DNA of 64,000 nt from Stenotrophomonas sp. NA06056 (GCF_013364355.1 NZ_CP054931.1:1984001-2048000); one strand, 5' to 3'. Positions 50,988 to 60,347 are shown, counted from the stretch's first letter. The notes: generated by a model from the letters alone, not told the origin. Numbers and translations: made by a program.

Positions 50988-51608
50988 ATGAAATGGACTT
51001 CCATCGCGGCCGCAACGCTCTGCGCGCTGCTCGTCAACGGATGCACCTCCTACCTGGCAAAGCCGGATGTCCCGCTCGCGCCCGACGAGGGCATGGTGGT
51101 GATGTCGATGAACTGCCAGAGCAACATCAACTACATCACTCTTTTTCCCGGTGGCGCCGATTCCAGAGGTGCATTTGCCGAGAGGCACAGTGACTTCGAT
51201 GTGGGCTGCAAGGCAGGGCTGGTGTCATTGCGGATGAAGGCAGGGCGGCACTACGTTGGCCACCTTACCGAGCATGGCTACGGCTTCATGGGTTCGGTGA
51301 AGGAAGATGACGCACTCGCTTTCGACGTCCAGCCCGGCGTGATCACCTATATCGGCGAGATCATCGTGTTCGGGCTGTACAGCCACATCGGCGACAGCGA
51401 CCGCTGGGTGTCGGTACGCAACCGCGAAGTCGAATCACGGCGACTGCTGGAAGAGAGGCAGGGATGGCTGCTTGCGCGGTATCCGTTCCGAAGCCAGCTG
51501 GCCACTCCTGCGCCAGGCGCACCCTCCAGCGACGCGCTCGAAGCGGAGCTGAGCACCTGCGGCGAAAAATGCAACGCCTACCTCGCTCCGCCGCTGCAGA
51601 TGCGGTGA
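50988..51608 (+). CDS. Secreted lipoprotein, first of a paralogous pair
   Basis: The 206-residue precursor has a lipobox (LVNGC, Cys19). The mature part shows DEGMVVMSMNCQSNINYITLFPGG, KAGRHYVGHLTEHGYGFMGSV and VQPGVITYIGEIIVFGLYSH. The same blocks in the same order (DEGxxVxSxxC, AGRYYxG, GxxxYIGDI) recur in the next gene, so the two arose by duplication. It is probably anchored in the outer membrane. The family is unknown to me; no catalytic residues are apparent. Confidence 0.8.
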   Translation: MKWTSIAAATLCALLVNGCTSYLAKPDVPLAPDEGMVVMSMNCQSNINYITLFPGGADSRGAFAERHSDFDVGCKAGLVSLRMKAGRHYVGHLTEHGYGFMGSVKEDDALAFDVQPGVITYIGEIIVFGLYSHIGDSDRWVSVRNREVESRRLLEERQGWLLARYPFRSQLATPAPGAPSSDALEAELSTCGEKCNAYLAPPLQMR

Positions 51609-51646
51609 CCGCGTATTTCACCCGGCATTCCAACGGAACCAGGCAG

Positions 51647-52228
51647 ATGAAGCGAATCATCGCGGCGGCAGTGCTGTTGATGCTGTCCACTGCGGCCAGC
51701 GCGGGCATCGAGAACATGAAGGAATCGAAGAAGCTCAAGCCGGACGAAGGGATTCTGGTCACTTCGGTCACCTGCGCAGATCAGATCAACTTCGTGCAGC
51801 TTTACCTGTCTGGCAATACGTCGGCCGGCTTCTGGGGGCCGTACCGGTTCAACTCTGTGGCCACCTGCGCAACGGGACTGAAGACCCGTCCCATCAAGGC
51901 TGGCCGCTACTACATCGGCTGGATCGGCATGGGGCAGCAGGGCATGGCCATTCCCGAGCCCCAAGCCGTCAGCTTCACGATCGAGGCGGGCAAGCTCAAC
52001 TACATCGGTGACATCTACGTCGGCGACGTTTCACCCTTCCGCGTGGACACCGAGACACTGTTGCGGATAACGGGCAATCTGGTCAGCGTCATCGATCGGG
52101 AGGCACAGGCAAGAGCCTCCCTGGCTGCCGATCACGCCTGGTTGCTCACGCGCTATGAATTCGTCAGTTCACCCGCAGTGCCGCCGCCAGCAGCAAACAT
52201 GGTTGAGAAGCACCCAGTCACGCCTTGA
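51647..52228 (+). CDS. Secreted protein, second of a paralogous pair
   Basis: The 193-residue precursor carries a Sec signal (MKRIIAAAVLLMLSTAASAG) and lacks a lipobox, unlike its neighbour. The conserved blocks are DEGILVTSVTCADQINFVQL, KAGRYYIGWIGMGQQGMAIP and EAGKLNYIGDIYVGDV. The start is 38 nt after the previous stop, so the pair is likely co-transcribed. It is probably periplasmic or secreted. No function is known. Confidence 0.8.
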   Translation: MKRIIAAAVLLMLSTAASAGIENMKESKKLKPDEGILVTSVTCADQINFVQLYLSGNTSAGFWGPYRFNSVATCATGLKTRPIKAGRYYIGWIGMGQQGMAIPEPQAVSFTIEAGKLNYIGDIYVGDVSPFRVDTETLLRITGNLVSVIDREAQARASLAADHAWLLTRYEFVSSPAVPPPAANMVEKHPVTP

Positions 52229-52641
52229 TGTCCATGGCAGCGGGTGTGGAAGCCCGAGAATCTCCATGCCAGCCGACCCGCCTGCTGGGTGTTCACCCTG
52301 CAGGCGCAGGCGACGTCGTAGAACCGCAGACAGCGCGGGGTGTTCGAGAATGAAGCGAGTGGGCGGCCACGCCCGCAGAGGTGGTCGCGTCAAATAATTG
52401 ACCATTATCCCTGGCGGCACTCCGGGATCCGATGGATTATCTGCACTTTCTACTTTTGCGACGTCGCGCACGATATCTGGCGATTATAGGATCATAATTC
52501 GCCGCAACTGCAGGAGCGAATGCAAGGTTCGCCCGCTGGCCTGGATTCAACGAACGGGCCGCATGCAGAGGCGGGACTGCACGATTGGCGTGACAAGAAT
52601 TTCAGGCTTGTACTTACGTCCAAATGCGAAGGGGGCAGGGG
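52229..52641. other. Intergenic region ahead of the collar-like gene
   Basis: 413 bases with no convincing gene. The middle is A/T-rich for this genome. It contains a small palindrome GTCAA-(4 nt)-TTGAC at 52390-52403, next to TTGACC, and a CATAAT at about 52492-52497 that could be a -10 box for the downstream gene. Either could be regulatory, but no firm promoter can be drawn. Confidence 0.45.
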
Positions 52642-53052
52642 ATGCGCACGCGAACCTTTGGAATGCTGGCCGTCGGCATGGTCGCCTTGCTGGGATTTGA
52701 AGGCACGGCCCTGGCGGACTTGCCGAAAAACATGATTTTCTTCATGTCCGGAACTGCCTGCCCGGCAGGTAGCAGCAGGCTCACCAATGCGAATGGCAGG
52801 ATGCTGCTGGTGGCCAACGATACAGGTGCGATCGGGTCGACCTCGGGAAAGGCGCTGGCAGACCGCGAAGATCGCAGACACAAGCACAAGGCGAAGGTAT
52901 CAGCCAATCTGAACGAGCATTCGATATCGGCCGCCAGCAGTTGCTGCAACAGCCAATCGACCCGCAAGGGAGAGCACTCTGCGGATCTGGAAACCGACGA
53001 GTCGACATCTGCGCTTCCGTTCGTTCAATTGCTTGCCTGCAAGGTCGATTGA
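52642..53052 (+). CDS. Small secreted protein with one collar-like Cys-rich domain
   Basis: The 136-residue precursor has a signal peptide (MLAVGMVALLGFEGTALA) after a short basic start. The mature part has CPAGSSRLTNANGRMLLVAN, a REDRRHKHKAKVS segment and SSCCNSQSTRKGEHSA, ending in LPFVQLLACK. The order CPxGx, GRxxVxxxxxG, H-rich loop, CCN, LPxxQ is repeated twice in the next gene. The start is placed at the ATG with a GGGGGCAGGGG upstream. It resembles phage tail-collar domains in style, though no real homology can be claimed. Confidence 0.75.
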   Translation: MRTRTFGMLAVGMVALLGFEGTALADLPKNMIFFMSGTACPAGSSRLTNANGRMLLVANDTGAIGSTSGKALADREDRRHKHKAKVSANLNEHSISAASSCCNSQSTRKGEHSADLETDESTSALPFVQLLACKVD

Positions 53053-53161
53053 CCCCTCCGTCAAGCTGTGATTCCAGCACCAAGCGCCGTGCTGCGGCCC
53101 CGGGTCCAGTACATGCCTGGCCGCGATCGCTTTCGCCTCACGCTCACTCAAAAGGTGCGAC

Positions 53162-53974
53162 ATGGCTACCACGCGTCGTCTTTTCCGTCCAACCCCGGCC
53201 CCGCTGCTCGCAGCTTTGCTCCTGTACGCATCCGCGCCGCAGATCGTTGCAGCAGCGGATGCCATGCCATTCTTCACTCAGGCCTATTTTGCCGGCACAT
53301 GCCCAGAAGGCTGGACGTCGGTCGATGGTGCCAAGGGACGCTTTGTGGTGCCTGCGCCCCTGGGCGCCGGTGTCGGCGGCTTTGCCGGAGATGCGCTCGA
53401 TGGAAAGAAGCCTCCGGCGCACAGGCACCAGCGCATCAACGGCAAAATCAATCTTCCATCGAAGAACTTCGTGCTGATAGGCGGTTGCTGCAACGGCAGC
53501 CTGGGTGATTCCGGGGACTATTCGGTCAGCGGTGCCTCCGAGGAGGCGAGCGGCGACTTGCCTTACGCCCAATACGGCCTCTGCATCAAGACCTCCAATG
53601 GCGATGGCTCGGCCATCCCGTCAGGTCTGATGACCTTCATGGCACAGACCATGTGTCCAACTTCGTGGGAAGTGGAAAATTCGGTTGCGGGGCGCTATAT
53701 CGTCGCGCTCCCCGACAATGGCACGCCCTACTACCAGTTCGGCGGAAAGCCGCTGGATCCAAGCGAAGTGCGCAGCCACGTGCATGGCGTGCAGGGAAAG
53801 ATTCCGTTCAGCGGCCATGACATCGCAGGCGCCAGCGGCTGCTGCGCAAGCGGCTATGCGTCCAAGGGCGATTTCAGCATCGTCGACACCAGGACGGAGC
53901 CGGTTACCGGTCAGCCGTCCGACAGTGCGGTGCAGGCGCCGTACTACACCGCGCTGATGTGCCGGAAGCAATGA
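53162..53974 (+). CDS. Secreted protein with two collar-like Cys-rich domains
   Basis: The 270-residue precursor has a signal peptide (LLAALLLYASAPQIVAAADA). Two repeats of about 115 residues follow. The first has CPEGWTSVDGAKGRFVVPAP, AHRHQRINGKI, GGCCNGSLGDSG and LPYAQYGLC; the second has CPTSWEVENSVAGRYIVALP, SHVHGVQGKI, SGCCASGYASKG and a VQAPYYTALMC end. Together with the preceding gene this gives three copies of one domain. They look like extracellular structural modules. The role is unknown. Confidence 0.8.
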   Translation: MATTRRLFRPTPAPLLAALLLYASAPQIVAAADAMPFFTQAYFAGTCPEGWTSVDGAKGRFVVPAPLGAGVGGFAGDALDGKKPPAHRHQRINGKINLPSKNFVLIGGCCNGSLGDSGDYSVSGASEEASGDLPYAQYGLCIKTSNGDGSAIPSGLMTFMAQTMCPTSWEVENSVAGRYIVALPDNGTPYYQFGGKPLDPSEVRSHVHGVQGKIPFSGHDIAGASGCCASGYASKGDFSIVDTRTEPVTGQPSDSAVQAPYYTALMCRKQ

Positions 53975-54004
53975 GGTCGGTCTTCGAACGGCAGGGAGAG
54001 CATC

Positions 54005-57000
54005 ATGATGTGGGGTCACTTTGGCGACGAACGGAATCGGGAACGTGTCGATGCCTCCGATCGCCATGCGCCAGGCATGGCCGCCGCAAGGGGGCGCAAT
54101 CCCACTTGTCCAGCGTTGACGCGTGCGCTTGTTGCGATGTGCCTGACCGCGGCAGTGCTTGCCAACGTTGCGGCGGCAAAGCAAGCAACACACGTGCACC
54201 GGGCAAACACTGCTGACGTGCGCCCAGGTGAGGTGGATCCCATCACCAATCCCAAGCGACTGACGATGTTTCCGGTCAGCACCGTCGGAGTGCTGGCGAG
54301 CCAGAACTCATCACTCTACAGCGACCTGTTCGACTACGCCGCAGCCAACGCAGGGCTCACCCAGTGGAGCGTGTCGGCGCAGAAGCTGCAGCCGGGAGAT
54401 TCATGCCAGCAGTCACAGCGGCGACGCCTTGCCCATGGCCGTGTATCCACGCCCGATTTCGAGCAGGCGGTGTGCATGACCAACTTCGGCATCACCGTCT
54501 ATACAAGCCCGCTGAAGATCAACGATGGTCAACGCGTAACGCTGTCCTTTCCCAATCCGTCCACCAGCACGGTGGGTCGAAATTTCGATCTGGCGGTCGG
54601 GGAGATCCTGCGGCGCCCCAACCAGGATGAACAGCCCCAGCAGATGATCGTTGCCGCCTATGCCAACCTGCAGCAGCGACTGCAGGTTGACGTGATCCTC
54701 TGGAAGCCAGGCGCGGGTTCACAAGGTGGACTTGAAGTGGCTGCGTCCTATGTCGGCCCGGCCGATGAGGCGCCCACCGGCGACGTCGCGGTGACGCTGG
54801 GGGACTACATGAATGACGGCACCCTGCAGATCGTCACTGCTGCCGATTCGTCTGCTGGCCCAGGCGCCGGCCGCATCCGCCTGGCGGCGTACCGCTGTTC
54901 GAGCGACGGCAGCAAGCACACCCTGCAGCGAGTCGGTACCTCCTATGCGTACGATGTCCCCAGCGGCCGCCCGAGCTCGATCGGGCTCGCCTCTGCGGAC
55001 TTCGTTGGTCGAGGCAATGAGCAGTTCATCGTGAGCTATCTCGCCCAGCGCGACGGCGGCATCGACCAGATGCTGTCATTGGCCTATTTCGACCCGGCGA
55101 AGCTGGAACAGATCGGGCCTCCGAAGGCGAAGACCCTGATCGGACCTGTCGCCGGCAACTCCTACGCCGATCTCGCCACTGGCCTGTTCCAGTTCGACCC
55201 CAGGACAGCCAGTCCGGCAAGTGACCCGTTCTTCCAGCGGCAGCTGGCGATCGCCTACGTAGGACCCGATGCCCGGGTAATGGGACGCGTACTGCAGGTC
55301 CGTGATGGCTCGCCGCCGTTCTTCCATGTCGGGCCGGAAGCCCAGTTCTCGTCGGATCGATCGCCGGTCGAAACCGCGGGATTGGGTCCGATGGTCGCGG
55401 CAGGCAATTTCATCGGCCTCAAGAACGATGGCATCGATCCGCGGCACCAGTTGGCGGTGGCGCTGCCCCAGCGGGGTGATCAACCCGGGCGCATCCTGCC
55501 GGAGATCGTTGTCGCCCGCGTCAACAACGCGTCGTTCGCACTTGATCCGGTGTATCGCCACCGCATGCCCAACTACGCGAGCAGCGGCCTGGTCTTCGGG
55601 GTGCCGATCATCGCCTATGATCGCGGCGGCGATTCCCTGTATCTGGGAAATCCAGCCCACATCACCATCCAGGACATGATCGATCCTCAGTATGTGGTCG
55701 GCATGCCACCGCGCCACGTCGATGCGCTGCCTGACCCCGGTGGTGATTCTCCCTACAAGATCATCAACCTCCTTGGCGGCTTCGGGCCATCGGCGTTCAG
55801 TGTCACCTTGCGCGACAGCGCAGACAGCACGCTCACCGAGACATCAACCAGCTCCAGCTCGTCCCGGTTCGGTGGCGGCCTTACCCAGACCGTGGGCAGC
55901 ACCGTCGGTGGCGGCTTCATGAACATTGCCAACTTCGAGACGTCGCTCTCGGTAAGAACGGCGGCTTCGTTCGAGACAAACAGCATGGAGCGCACGCTCA
56001 ACAGCGCCTACCAGTCGATCACCACCCAGAAGGCTGCCACCACCACCCAGGATGACCACCTGGTATTCAACATGCGGCTGATCGATATATGGCGCTACCC
56101 CGTTTACGGCGTGAACCGGGAGCGCTCGGGCCGGTTCCCGTTCTACGACATTGTCATCCCCGGGCAATTGATGGAGTACAGCGGTGGCGGCCTGAACTAC
56201 GACTGGTACAACCCGTCGCACCAGAACTACAACGCCACCAGCTATCCGGAGATCCCGACACAGGGTCTGTTCGCCACCGACATCGGCACGTTCAGTTTTC
56301 GTGATGAGGCGGGGAAGACCGTCGAGGTGGCGGGAAAGCCGCTCAACAGCCCAATCGCACGCGCCTTCGACGGCAATGCGCAGACGTTCAGCCTCGACTA
56401 CACAAGGGAATCGGGCTCCAGCAGCGAGAAGTCCTTCTCGTATTCGCTCAGCAGGAGCATCGACATCACCACCGGATTCCGGGCGTCAGCTGACGTGCGC
56501 ATGTTCAGCGGCAGCGCCAACTACGAAGGCACGGTCAGCCTGTCTGACGCTTCGAACTGGGAAAGCAGCGTGGTCGCGCAGCGTACGATGCGCAACTCGC
56601 GGGGAATCACCCTCGATCAGCCGGACGTGCCCGGAATTGCCTCACGGGCCTACCACTACCAGACACTGATCTATGTCACCGGCAATGGCGGCATCAAGGT
56701 CGCGCATGGCACCGACTTCCTCCGCTCGTCCGGCGGATCGCAGTGGTGGAAATCCACTTATGGCGGCCGGCCGGATCCCGCCCTCAACCTGCCATGGCGC
56801 ATGGCCTACGACCCGACCCAAGGCGCGTGGACACTGGCGCCGCAGGATGAGTACTTCCGGTTGCGCGGACTGACGCTCACCGAAGCGTTGCCGGACGATG
56901 TGACCGGCGAGTACCCGCCGCTGCTGGGTGGCGTGGATGCAGGAACCAAGGTCCGGGTCGTGGTGCCGGTGCACAACTACTCTCTCGATACAGCTGCGCA

Positions 57001-57775
57001 GAAGGTCGTCGTCGCCTTCGCCTATCGCGCAAGGGCGCCGGGTGCCGACAGGCGCGGCGGACCCGAATCGGCTTCTGGACGCGAAGAGGGCTATGTCGAG
57101 TTCGCTCGTTCAAAGCCGATCACCATTGCGCCGCGCGGCATCGCCAACGTCGACGTACTTTGGGATACGGCAAACCTGGGCGGTAGCGACGCCGGCACTC
57201 CCTATGAGTTCAAGATCACCGTGGACCCCGACAATGCGATTCCGGACAAGTTGCACGGGTCGGATCCCGCCTCCGGTGCGCAGACCATCGGCCATTGGCC
57301 ATGGAATGGCGGCTTCTGGGTATTCAATGCGCAGACACCGGGCGCGAACAGCCGGCGCGAAGACCTCCCCCAACCGCCACAGGCGCCTGGATTGACGCTG
57401 AGCGTGCCGGCGCTGGCGGCCGCACGACAGGCAGGTGAGGGCAGTGCGGTTGAAGGAAGGGGCGCGGACGTTGCCACCGTAACCATCGACATGCCGGCAG
57501 CTGACCGCTCGCTACGTCGACTGATCATCGGTGGTATCGACACCGACGGCAGACGCGTTGCGCTGGCGTCGCGCTCCCTCTATGGGCTGGGGCCCGGTCA
57601 GCATCGGTTCGACATCAGGCTTGGGGCTGCAGATGGGCCGGTCGCCCTGGTATCGCTGCACGCCTGGATGTCCTCGGGCGCGCTGCGTGGAGAATCACGC
57701 GCCGGCGTCAGCACGCAGGACGTGGATGCCATGCATCCCGGTGCAAAGGAATCGAACCCAACAAAGGGGGAGTGA
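54005..57775 (+). CDS. Large secreted protein: FG-GAP-like repeats, Ser/Thr-rich segments, CARDB-like end
   Basis: The 1256-residue protein has an unusually long N-terminus before a signal-type helix (ALTRALVAMCLTAAVLANVAAA, residues 37-58); GGGAGAG precedes the first ATG, and ATG 54077 is a shorter alternative. Residues about 200-580 hold repeats with the look of FG-GAP/beta-propeller blades (VTLGDYMNDGTLQIV, ASADFVGRGNEQFIV, MVAAGNFIGLKNDG). Around 605-660 a Ser/Thr-rich alternating stretch (TETSTSSSSSRFGGGLTQTV) and again at 800-850 recall membrane-inserting hairpins of pore-forming proteins. A CARDB/Ig-like domain (AGTKVRVVVPVHNYSLDTAA) lies near 977-1080. The neighbours are secreted and uncharacterised. 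The function is unknown. Confidence 0.72.
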   Translation: MMWGHFGDERNRERVDASDRHAPGMAAARGRNPTCPALTRALVAMCLTAAVLANVAAAKQATHVHRANTADVRPGEVDPITNPKRLTMFPVSTVGVLASQNSSLYSDLFDYAAANAGLTQWSVSAQKLQPGDSCQQSQRRRLAHGRVSTPDFEQAVCMTNFGITVYTSPLKINDGQRVTLSFPNPSTSTVGRNFDLAVGEILRRPNQDEQPQQMIVAAYANLQQRLQVDVILWKPGAGSQGGLEVAASYVGPADEAPTGDVAVTLGDYMNDGTLQIVTAADSSAGPGAGRIRLAAYRCSSDGSKHTLQRVGTSYAYDVPSGRPSSIGLASADFVGRGNEQFIVSYLAQRDGGIDQMLSLAYFDPAKLEQIGPPKAKTLIGPVAGNSYADLATGLFQFDPRTASPASDPFFQRQLAIAYVGPDARVMGRVLQVRDGSPPFFHVGPEAQFSSDRSPVETAGLGPMVAAGNFIGLKNDGIDPRHQLAVALPQRGDQPGRILPEIVVARVNNASFALDPVYRHRMPNYASSGLVFGVPIIAYDRGGDSLYLGNPAHITIQDMIDPQYVVGMPPRHVDALPDPGGDSPYKIINLLGGFGPSAFSVTLRDSADSTLTETSTSSSSSRFGGGLTQTVGSTVGGGFMNIANFETSLSVRTAASFETNSMERTLNSAYQSITTQKAATTTQDDHLVFNMRLIDIWRYPVYGVNRERSGRFPFYDIVIPGQLMEYSGGGLNYDWYNPSHQNYNATSYPEIPTQGLFATDIGTFSFRDEAGKTVEVAGKPLNSPIARAFDGNAQTFSLDYTRESGSSSEKSFSYSLSRSIDITTGFRASADVRMFSGSANYEGTVSLSDASNWESSVVAQRTMRNSRGITLDQPDVPGIASRAYHYQTLIYVTGNGGIKVAHGTDFLRSSGGSQWWKSTYGGRPDPALNLPWRMAYDPTQGAWTLAPQDEYFRLRGLTLTEALPDDVTGEYPPLLGGVDAGTKVRVVVPVHNYSLDTAAQKVVVAFAYRARAPGADRRGGPESASGREEGYVEFARSKPITIAPRGIANVDVLWDTANLGGSDAGTPYEFKITVDPDNAIPDKLHGSDPASGAQTIGHWPWNGGFWVFNAQTPGANSRREDLPQPPQAPGLTLSVPALAAARQAGEGSAVEGRGADVATVTIDMPAADRSLRRLIIGGIDTDGRRVALASRSLYGLGPGQHRFDIRLGAADGPVALVSLHAWMSSGALRGESRAGVSTQDVDAMHPGAKESNPTKGE

Positions 57776-57878
57776 TGCGTGACGAGGCGAGGCAGTCGCC
57801 TTCGGTGATCCACCCGTACCGGTTGGCACGAGTCTTTGCCGCCGGAATATCGACTTCAATGCATGGAAGGGTATCCCG

Positions 57879-58175
57879 ATGAGAACGACCATTGTTGTTG
57901 CGATGCTGCTTGTGGCTGGCTCGATTTCCACAGCGAATGCCGCACAGTGCTATCAGGGAAGGGCCACGGTTCGGCAGAACGCGCCGGCGAACATGTGTAC
58001 GCAGGTGGAAAAGGGCTATGCCAACACCGGCAAAGGTCCATTGACACATGAGGGGTGCACGGCAGCAAAGAACCAGGCCGCCACCAAGCTGAGAGCGCGC
58101 CTGCAGCAGACTTGTCGCGCCTATGTGCAGACCAATGAATCCTGCACCGTGATCACCGCTCCGACCTGCACCTGA
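57879..58175 (+). CDS. Small secreted six-cysteine protein
   Basis: The 98-residue precursor has a signal peptide ending at ANAAQ (MRTTIVVAMLLVAGSISTANA). The mature part has six cysteines (Cys24 and five more), enough for three disulphides, and a basic, Gln-rich middle (AKNQAATKLRARLQQTC). It lies 103 nt after the large secreted protein. No family recognised; small disulphide proteins of this kind can be inhibitors, toxins or structural partners. Confidence 0.72.
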   Translation: MRTTIVVAMLLVAGSISTANAAQCYQGRATVRQNAPANMCTQVEKGYANTGKGPLTHEGCTAAKNQAATKLRARLQQTCRAYVQTNESCTVITAPTCT

Positions 58176-58284
58176 CAGGCATGGTGGTTGGCGGATTGCT
58201 TTCTGCTGGCGGCGGGTTGGCTCGGGCCGGGTGCCGGGGCCGATCCGACCGCTGGCGCTCGAACAGGCAACAGGGAGTACTGCG

Positions 58285-58566
58285 ATGACTGACTGCAGAA
58301 CCTTCAACGGGGTCACCGAGGCCATCTTCAGCTGCGTCAAGAAGAAGAGCTTCGAGGAGCACGGCACGGTCTACGAACCGGCGAACGCAAACCAGGGCAA
58401 GGCAACGACGAAAGTGCCGGTAGTCGGGACTGTGGTCGTCAGCTTCAGCTTCGACCCAACGGCGGGAACGATCGTCTACTGCGTCATCTCAAAGCCTTGG
58501 ATCGTGTCTGCTTCCCAGATCTTCGATGGCATCGGCGACACCATCAATTCCTGCCGGAAGTCGTAG
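58285..58566 (+). CDS. Small Cys-containing protein, no signal peptide
   Basis: The 93-residue protein has four cysteines (DCRTF, SCVKK, YCVIS, SCRKS) and a hydrophobic middle (VPVVGTVVVSFSFDPTAGTIVY). No cleavable signal peptide is seen. CAGGGAG lies upstream of the ATG. It follows the six-cysteine gene by 110 nt. The family is unknown; coding is supported by the start context and codon use. Confidence 0.6.
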   Translation: MTDCRTFNGVTEAIFSCVKKKSFEEHGTVYEPANANQGKATTKVPVVGTVVVSFSFDPTAGTIVYCVISKPWIVSASQIFDGIGDTINSCRKS

Positions 58567-58699
58567 GGCTTGCGCAGGCGGGTCGATGGCATGCCTCGCG
58601 CCTCCGTGCCCTCAGCCATGCTGCAGCGCAAGGTGTAAGCCACCATTCGCACTGGTACGGTCCAGCCCGTTGCACCACCAACGACGGGGAGAGACGACG

Positions 58700-60274
58700 A
58701 TGCGCAAGGTACTGCTGCTGTTGATCCTGCTGACCGGACTGGCGCCCACCGCCTGGGCCGCCACGGTCAAGACCACCCACCGCACCGTTCCCAGTTGGGA
58801 CGGCACAGCCCTCGGGGTCTTTGTCATCGAGCCTCAGGACGCGGGTAGCGGCAAGTACCCGCTGCTGGTGATGCCCAGCAGCTGGGCCGTTCCCAGCGTG
58901 GAGTACGTAGGGGTGGCGCAGTCGCTGGCCAAGCGCGGCTATGTGGTCATCAGCTACAGCTCGCGCGGCTTCTGGGAGTCCGGCGGTGCCATCGATATCG
59001 CGGGGCCGGCAACGGTCGAGGATGTCAGCGCATTGATCGACTGGGCGCTGGACAATACCCAGGCCGACCCGGATCGGATCGGCGTCTCGGGCATCTCCTA
59101 CGGCGCCGGCACCAGCCTGCTGGCGGCGGCACGTGATCCCCGCATCAAGGCGGTTGCCGCCCTCAGCGGATGGGCCGACCTGCAGTCATCGCTGTATGCC
59201 AACGACACGCCCAGCGCACAGGGGATCGCACTGCTGGTTGCCGCCGGCCTGGTCACCGGCCGCCCAGGGTCCGAGCTGGCCACGATCAATCGCAACGTGG
59301 TGGTCGGCAACTATCAGGGCGCAGTGGAATCGCTGTTGCCGGTGGCCGCGATCCGCAGCCCTGCGGCCAGCATCAGCGAGATCAACGCCAACCAGCCGGC
59401 CGTGTTCCTGGCCAACGCCTTCAACGACAGCCTGTTCCCGCCGGGCCAGCTGGTGGATTTCTTCAACCAGCTGAAAGTCCCCAAGCAGCTGCAGCTGCGC
59501 CACGGCGACCATGCCCTCAACGAGGCCCTGGGCGCACTGGGTATTCCCAACGAGGTCTACGATTCGGTGGGTGACTGGTTCGACCATTACCTCAAGGGGG
59601 TGGGCAATGGCATCGACCGCGAACCGGCGGTGCAGCTGAAATCACAGAAGGGCAGCTGGAGCACCTACCCGAACTGGCAGGCCACCAACAGCGGGGCAGT
59701 GAGCTACGCGTTGACCGCCCCGGGCGGCCTGCTTCTGCCCACCGGCGGCCTGGCCGAAAACGGGCGCAACACTGGCTGGAACTACCGCATCGGCAGCGGC
59801 CTGCCTACCGCCGCCAATTCCGGCGTAGCGATGGTGTCCGGCTCGCTGCAGATGATCAACCTTCCGCCAGGCGCGTACGTGCCCTTCATCGGGCGCAACG
59901 CCGCCGGCGTCTGGCAGGGCCCGATCTACTGGAACGCACGCCGCCTGGACGGCGCGCCGGAAGTGCGCGTGACGGTCACCCCCAGCCGTGCCAACACCAC
60001 GCTCTACGCCTATCTGTACGCGGAAGATGTGCTGGGCAATGGCCAGCTGATCAGCCACAAGCCGTACACCCTGCGCGGCATCGCGCCGGGGCAGGCGACC
60101 ACCCTCGATCTGCGGCTGGAAGCGAGCAGCTGGAACATCCCACCGGGTAGTCGCCTGACGCTGGTGGTCGACACGGTAGACCTGCGCTATGCAGGCGTCA
60201 GCCAGCTGGGCGGGGCGGTGACATTCAGTTCGCCTACGTCCGCGCCATCGGTGCTGAAGGTGCCATTGCACTGA
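58700..60274 (+). CDS. Secreted CocE/NonD-type X-Pro dipeptidyl-peptidase-like hydrolase
   Basis: The 524-residue precursor has a signal peptide (MRKVLLLLILLTGLAPTAWA). Its alpha/beta hydrolase core has the nucleophile elbow GISYGAG with Ser133, the acid near residue 240 (NAFNDSLFPPG) and the His near 270 (RHGDHALN). The C-terminal 180 residues are a jelly-roll-like domain (VTVTPSRANTTLYAYLYAED) as in the CocE/PepX family. The GGGGAGAG ahead of the ATG favours this start over a longer frame. Substrates could be peptides with penultimate proline or esters; the choice is open. Confidence 0.88.
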   Translation: MRKVLLLLILLTGLAPTAWAATVKTTHRTVPSWDGTALGVFVIEPQDAGSGKYPLLVMPSSWAVPSVEYVGVAQSLAKRGYVVISYSSRGFWESGGAIDIAGPATVEDVSALIDWALDNTQADPDRIGVSGISYGAGTSLLAAARDPRIKAVAALSGWADLQSSLYANDTPSAQGIALLVAAGLVTGRPGSELATINRNVVVGNYQGAVESLLPVAAIRSPAASISEINANQPAVFLANAFNDSLFPPGQLVDFFNQLKVPKQLQLRHGDHALNEALGALGIPNEVYDSVGDWFDHYLKGVGNGIDREPAVQLKSQKGSWSTYPNWQATNSGAVSYALTAPGGLLLPTGGLAENGRNTGWNYRIGSGLPTAANSGVAMVSGSLQMINLPPGAYVPFIGRNAAGVWQGPIYWNARRLDGAPEVRVTVTPSRANTTLYAYLYAEDVLGNGQLISHKPYTLRGIAPGQATTLDLRLEASSWNIPPGSRLTLVVDTVDLRYAGVSQLGGAVTFSSPTSAPSVLKVPLH

Positions 60275-60280
60275 ATCCAT

Positions 60281-60306
60281 GCTGCGCCCGCGGATGCGGG
60301 CGCAGC
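60281..60306. terminator. Hairpin between convergent hydrolase and small protein genes
   Basis: A perfect 11-bp stem (GCTGCGCCCGC / GCGGGCGCAGC) with a GGAT loop lies 7 bases after the hydrolase stop. It is a strong, probably bidirectional terminator for the convergent genes, although no long T-run follows. Confidence 0.7.
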
Positions 60307-60347
60307 CGCTCCATGGGTACACCGGCGGCAGATGCCGCGTGGTGTGC

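Noticed and set aside
52642..53974. Prophage tail module
   Set aside because: The collar-like proteins have Sec signal peptides and no other phage genes are present.
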